Shown here: in pieces, positions 61,227 through 64,000 of the stretch
Layout of the letters: each line of letters starts with the position of its first letter
Position numbering within the stretch: the first letter of the stretch is position 1
Assembly (NCBI RefSeq): GCF_900343125.1
Contig: NZ_OPYL01000001.1
Location: 124,001 to 188,000 of the forward strand
Source: Dysgonomonas sp. Marseille-P4361
Lineage (GTDB): Bacteria > Bacteroidota > Bacteroidia > Bacteroidales > Dysgonomonadaceae
Length of the DNA stretch: 64,000 nt
Direction of reading: 5' to 3'
Notes under the pieces: generated by a model
Databases searched by the model: none
Told to the model about the DNA's origin: nothing
The model's input: the letters and a program-made list of their open reading frames with translations, nothing else
Position numbers and translations under genes: made by a program

Positions 61227-62393
61227 TTAAGCGTCTTTAATATTACCTATCTTTTTTATTCTGCTGATTAGCCAAATCATATAGATCCATACGATAATCA
61301 GCACCGCTAGAGCCGCTACCTGAGTGTTAAAACAATCTGATACTACTCCGAGTATAGGAGGGATTAAAGCTCCTCCCGAACCCCCCATTATTAATAATGC
61401 TGATATTTCATTTGCTTTAGCAGGAATACGCTTGAGCGATAATGAGAATATTATGGCAAATAAGTTGGAATAACCCAGACCAAAGACAGCAACACTGCCA
61501 AGAATTATCCACAAATTATTTGTCAGGAGCATAGCAGCTAAACCGATAGCCGCAACAAAAACACTGTATATGTAGAATTTTATTTCGGTGTATTTCAGCA
61601 AAATAATACCACCTAGGAATGCCCCTATTGTACGAGCAAAGAAATAAACACTATTTCCTAACCCTGCTTCATCCAATTCAAGGGAACAACGTTCCATTAG
61701 ATACTTAGGAAAGGTCGTATTAATACCGACATCAACGCCAACCAAAACTAAAATTCCAATGAAGAAAGTAATGATATATTTATCTTTAAAAAGTGACAGC
61801 GTATCTCCAATAGAAACACTTCTGTTCCTTTCCCCTTCTTTTATCGGGATCAGCCATAGCCAAACTAAAGCTATAAGTGACGTTACTGCATATATCGGGA
61901 AAATGAGTTTCCAACCAAAAGCCATTCCTGAAGCCCAACTGGTTAAAACAGGCCCCAGGAAAGAGCATATTGCTTTAACAAATTGCCCAAGAGTGAGTGT
62001 ACCTGTCAGCTTTTCTTTACTTACAACATTTGTTACCAATGGGTTCAGAGACACCTGTAGCAATGTATTCCCTGCTCCTATAACTGCAAAAGCAATCAAA
62101 ATGGAAACGAAATCATAAGAAATAAGAGGAATGCACAGAGCAATGATATGTAATACAAAGCTAATAAGGACAGTATTCTTCCTTCCAATTTTGTTCATCA
62201 ACATCCCTGTAGGTATTGAAAGTACCAAGAACCAAAAGAAACAAGACATCGTCAGCAAATTCGCCAATGTATCATCTAATTGAAAATCTATTTTGACATG
62301 ATTAACTGCCATGCCGATAATGTCCACAAACCCCATAACGAAGAATCCGAACATTACGGCGAAGACAGCCAATTTTGAGGATTTTCTTTCCAT
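61227..62393 (-). CDS. MFS sugar transporter
   Basis: 388 residues with about 12 hydrophobic helices. Major facilitator features: MLMNKIGRKNTVLISF between helices 2 and 3 and a central cytoplasmic loop (LIPIKEGERNRSVSIG). The type is that found in Bacteroidota carbohydrate clusters. Likely imports the sugar freed by the neighbouring secreted glycosidases. Ten bases from the GH36 gene. Confidence 0.85.
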   Translation of the reverse strand: MERKSSKLAVFAVMFGFFVMGFVDIIGMAVNHVKIDFQLDDTLANLLTMSCFFWFLVLSIPTGMLMNKIGRKNTVLISFVLHIIALCIPLISYDFVSILIAFAVIGAGNTLLQVSLNPLVTNVVSKEKLTGTLTLGQFVKAICSFLGPVLTSWASGMAFGWKLIFPIYAVTSLIALVWLWLIPIKEGERNRSVSIGDTLSLFKDKYIITFFIGILVLVGVDVGINTTFPKYLMERCSLELDEAGLGNSVYFFARTIGAFLGGIILLKYTEIKFYIYSVFVAAIGLAAMLLTNNLWIILGSVAVFGLGYSNLFAIIFSLSLKRIPAKANEISALLIMGGSGGALIPPILGVVSDCFNTQVAALAVLIIVWIYMIWLISRIKKIGNIKDA

Positions 62394-62418
62394 AGTATCT
62401 GTTTTTAGATATTTTCGG

Positions 62419-63951
62419 TTATTTCTGTCTATAAAGAACTACTGTCTGAGGCTTAAGCGTTACAGCGAGTCCGGCTTTATTGGCCTTCACCTGTTCTTTA
62501 GATTCTACCAGATTATCGCCTACAGGCAGTGCATCTTCTGCATATACATAACAATCAAACGAAGAATTAACCCCTTGATTAATAAACATAAAGCGTTCTT
62601 CTTGTTTACTACCATTAGCAAATACATATGTCCATTTTCCTTCAGTATCCTTAAAGGCTGTTCCGATGGCGAAATCTTTACCTAAATCAATAGGATAAAT
62701 TTCAGAATCCGGAGTCAAAAAGCGTGTCAATAAAGTATAAGAATAATATTGAGGACGTACTTCGTAATCTTCCTTAATGCTATTATATACATCTGGATCT
62801 GGCTTATATATTTCTTTCAGATATTTCCAAAGTCCTAACTGCTGCATTTCCTGATAACCTGCATCTTTTCCGTAATATTGATCAATCAGACTCCAATAGC
62901 TAACACCGCAAGCCCCTGAGTTCAGGAAGTTCAATACCAAACGAGTCATTAACACACCTCTTTCGTACAAATCAATATCAGTTTGTCTTGTAGCTCCCAC
63001 ACACTGATTAGAACCAAATTCGCCAACTAAATGCTTTTTACCTGCAGATGCTGCTATTGCTACATTATTCTTCTCCCAATCTTGTATTACTTTATTAGGA
63101 GTTTCGTATCCAAAAATATATGTATGTGAATTGAAAATATCTGCTTCATTTTGAAGGTTTGCAGCACAAGCCTCTAAATAAAATGTTCTTGTATCTGTAT
63201 TGTCCGATAAGTTGAATCTTATTTTATCTCGAAGTCCATCTTTTTTGAAACGGGCATCCAATACCTTTGCCATTTTCACATACTCCACCTCATCCAACAA
63301 TGGACCTCCGTCAGGCTCGTTCATTGGTGTTATTTCATTTACACATGTATAGCCTTTCGTTTCTACTAAATGTTTAATTAGTACAGAATAGTTCTCTGCC
63401 CATTCATCATAGTCTGTTGGTCCGGTTATCCACACACCAGTCTTTGTAGGGTCTGCCATAAAACATGTTTTGACATGGGCATAATCAGGGTCAAGCAAAC
63501 GAACAGACGTAGGGCATCCCCATACAACAATACACACGTCCATATTCTGTTCTTGAGCCAGATCCAATACTTTATATAAAGATTTCATTTCAGCAGATTC
63601 AAAGGTAAATTTGCTTAAATCTGTTGTATGAGGATCAGAATTATCGTTTATAGGTTCATACCACTGAGGCTGTGCCATGATTCTGAATTTCTTAATCTTC
63701 ATCGCTTTCACCCGATCAACAACAAACTGCCAATCGGATTCTTTAGAGCCATCGTTACGAGTTAAGTTCTGAGAAAAGAAGTGAGGATCAAGCTCCGCAC
63801 CCATCGCTTCCAGATTGTTAATATTCTTAGCTCCTATACTGATGTTTCCTATTGTAGGATTCTTTACTTCATTATTGCTTTCGCATGATGACAAGAAAAA
63901 GAATGCAATACTTAGGCATAAGTATACTATTACTGTTATCTTGGTTTTCAT
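62419..63951 (-). CDS. Clan-A glycoside hydrolase lipoprotein (GH30/GH5-like)
   Basis: 510 residues. Lipobox LSSC (Cys 23). A (beta/alpha)8 domain starts NLEAMGAELDPHFFSQN. Acid/base Glu 212 in PMNEPDG and nucleophile Glu 311 in LVGEFGSNQ are the clan GH-A pair. A C-terminal beta domain (about 410-510) follows. The family is nearest to GH30 or GH5 by eye; an endo-galactanase type activity would fit the GH36 neighbours, but is a guess. First gene of the minus cluster. Confidence 0.78.
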   Translation of the reverse strand: MKTKITVIVYLCLSIAFFFLSSCESNNEVKNPTIGNISIGAKNINNLEAMGAELDPHFFSQNLTRNDGSKESDWQFVVDRVKAMKIKKFRIMAQPQWYEPINDNSDPHTTDLSKFTFESAEMKSLYKVLDLAQEQNMDVCIVVWGCPTSVRLLDPDYAHVKTCFMADPTKTGVWITGPTDYDEWAENYSVLIKHLVETKGYTCVNEITPMNEPDGGPLLDEVEYVKMAKVLDARFKKDGLRDKIRFNLSDNTDTRTFYLEACAANLQNEADIFNSHTYIFGYETPNKVIQDWEKNNVAIAASAGKKHLVGEFGSNQCVGATRQTDIDLYERGVLMTRLVLNFLNSGACGVSYWSLIDQYYGKDAGYQEMQQLGLWKYLKEIYKPDPDVYNSIKEDYEVRPQYYSYTLLTRFLTPDSEIYPIDLGKDFAIGTAFKDTEGKWTYVFANGSKQEERFMFINQGVNSSFDCYVYAEDALPVGDNLVESKEQVKANKAGLAVTLKPQTVVLYRQK

Positions 63952-64000
63952 AGTCTTATATTTATATTTTTTGTTACAACGAATTAGCAGCTACTGATAG

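Overview
The window reads as a chromosomal segment of a low-GC Bacteroidota, most likely Bacteroidales and possibly a Dysgonomonas relative. Reasons: promoters of the TTG-(about 19 nt)-TAnnTTTG type before rplS and hisS, few Shine-Dalgarno sequences, secreted lipoproteins with Bacteroidota lipoboxes, several glycoside hydrolases (GH92, GH78, two GH36-like, one clan-A enzyme), a FISUMP-domain surface protein, and a Bacteroidota-style transposable prophage. The genus is an inference.

Host left part (1-17970): a methyltransferase cut by the window edge, a PduO-type cobalamin adenosyltransferase, a DUF2795 protein, a membrane protein behind an unusual pair of competing hairpins, rplS, a GH92 alpha-mannosidase, then a likely housekeeping run hflX-prmC-recX-comF. 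It continues with a ygiD-like dioxygenase (minus), a lipoprotein, hisS, a GH78 rhamnosidase (minus), a DUF4377 lipoprotein, mnmE, a small membrane protein and a DUF2459/TIGR02117 protein.

Prophage (about 17979-51419, 33.4 kb): a complete-looking Mu-like transposable phage inserted between two convergent host genes and flanked by a shared 8-mer, CTATTATA. Its immunity end is at the right of the window: an S24-type repressor on plus faces a Cro/Ner-like gene on minus across an operator array. The early minus-strand operon holds MuA transposase, MuB, a second P-loop ATPase, Gam, a DnaA-domain-IV-like/zinc-ribbon protein and small ORFs, and ends at a terminator near 42850. Two secreted cargo genes follow. 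The structural genes form two divergent operons starting at 34453-34586. The plus operon (34587-41233) carries terminase, gp36, portal, a MuF-type protein with a C-terminal HExxH motif, gpG and a tail terminator. The minus operon (34452-18142) carries protease/scaffold, capsid, sheath, tube, frameshifted chaperone, tape measure, baseplate, an embedded holin-amidase-unimolecular spanin cassette, tail fibre with SGNH hydrolase, and a Dam-like methyltransferase at the far end. By eye the prophage has only about four GATC sites while the flanking host DNA has many.

Host right part (51454-64000): a FISUMP surface protein, a DUF1801 protein, a HEAT-like protein, an AlkZ-like winged-helix protein, and a minus-strand carbohydrate cluster (clan-A glycosidase lipoprotein, MFS transporter, two tandem GH36-like alpha-galactosidases, a GmhA-like SIS isomerase).
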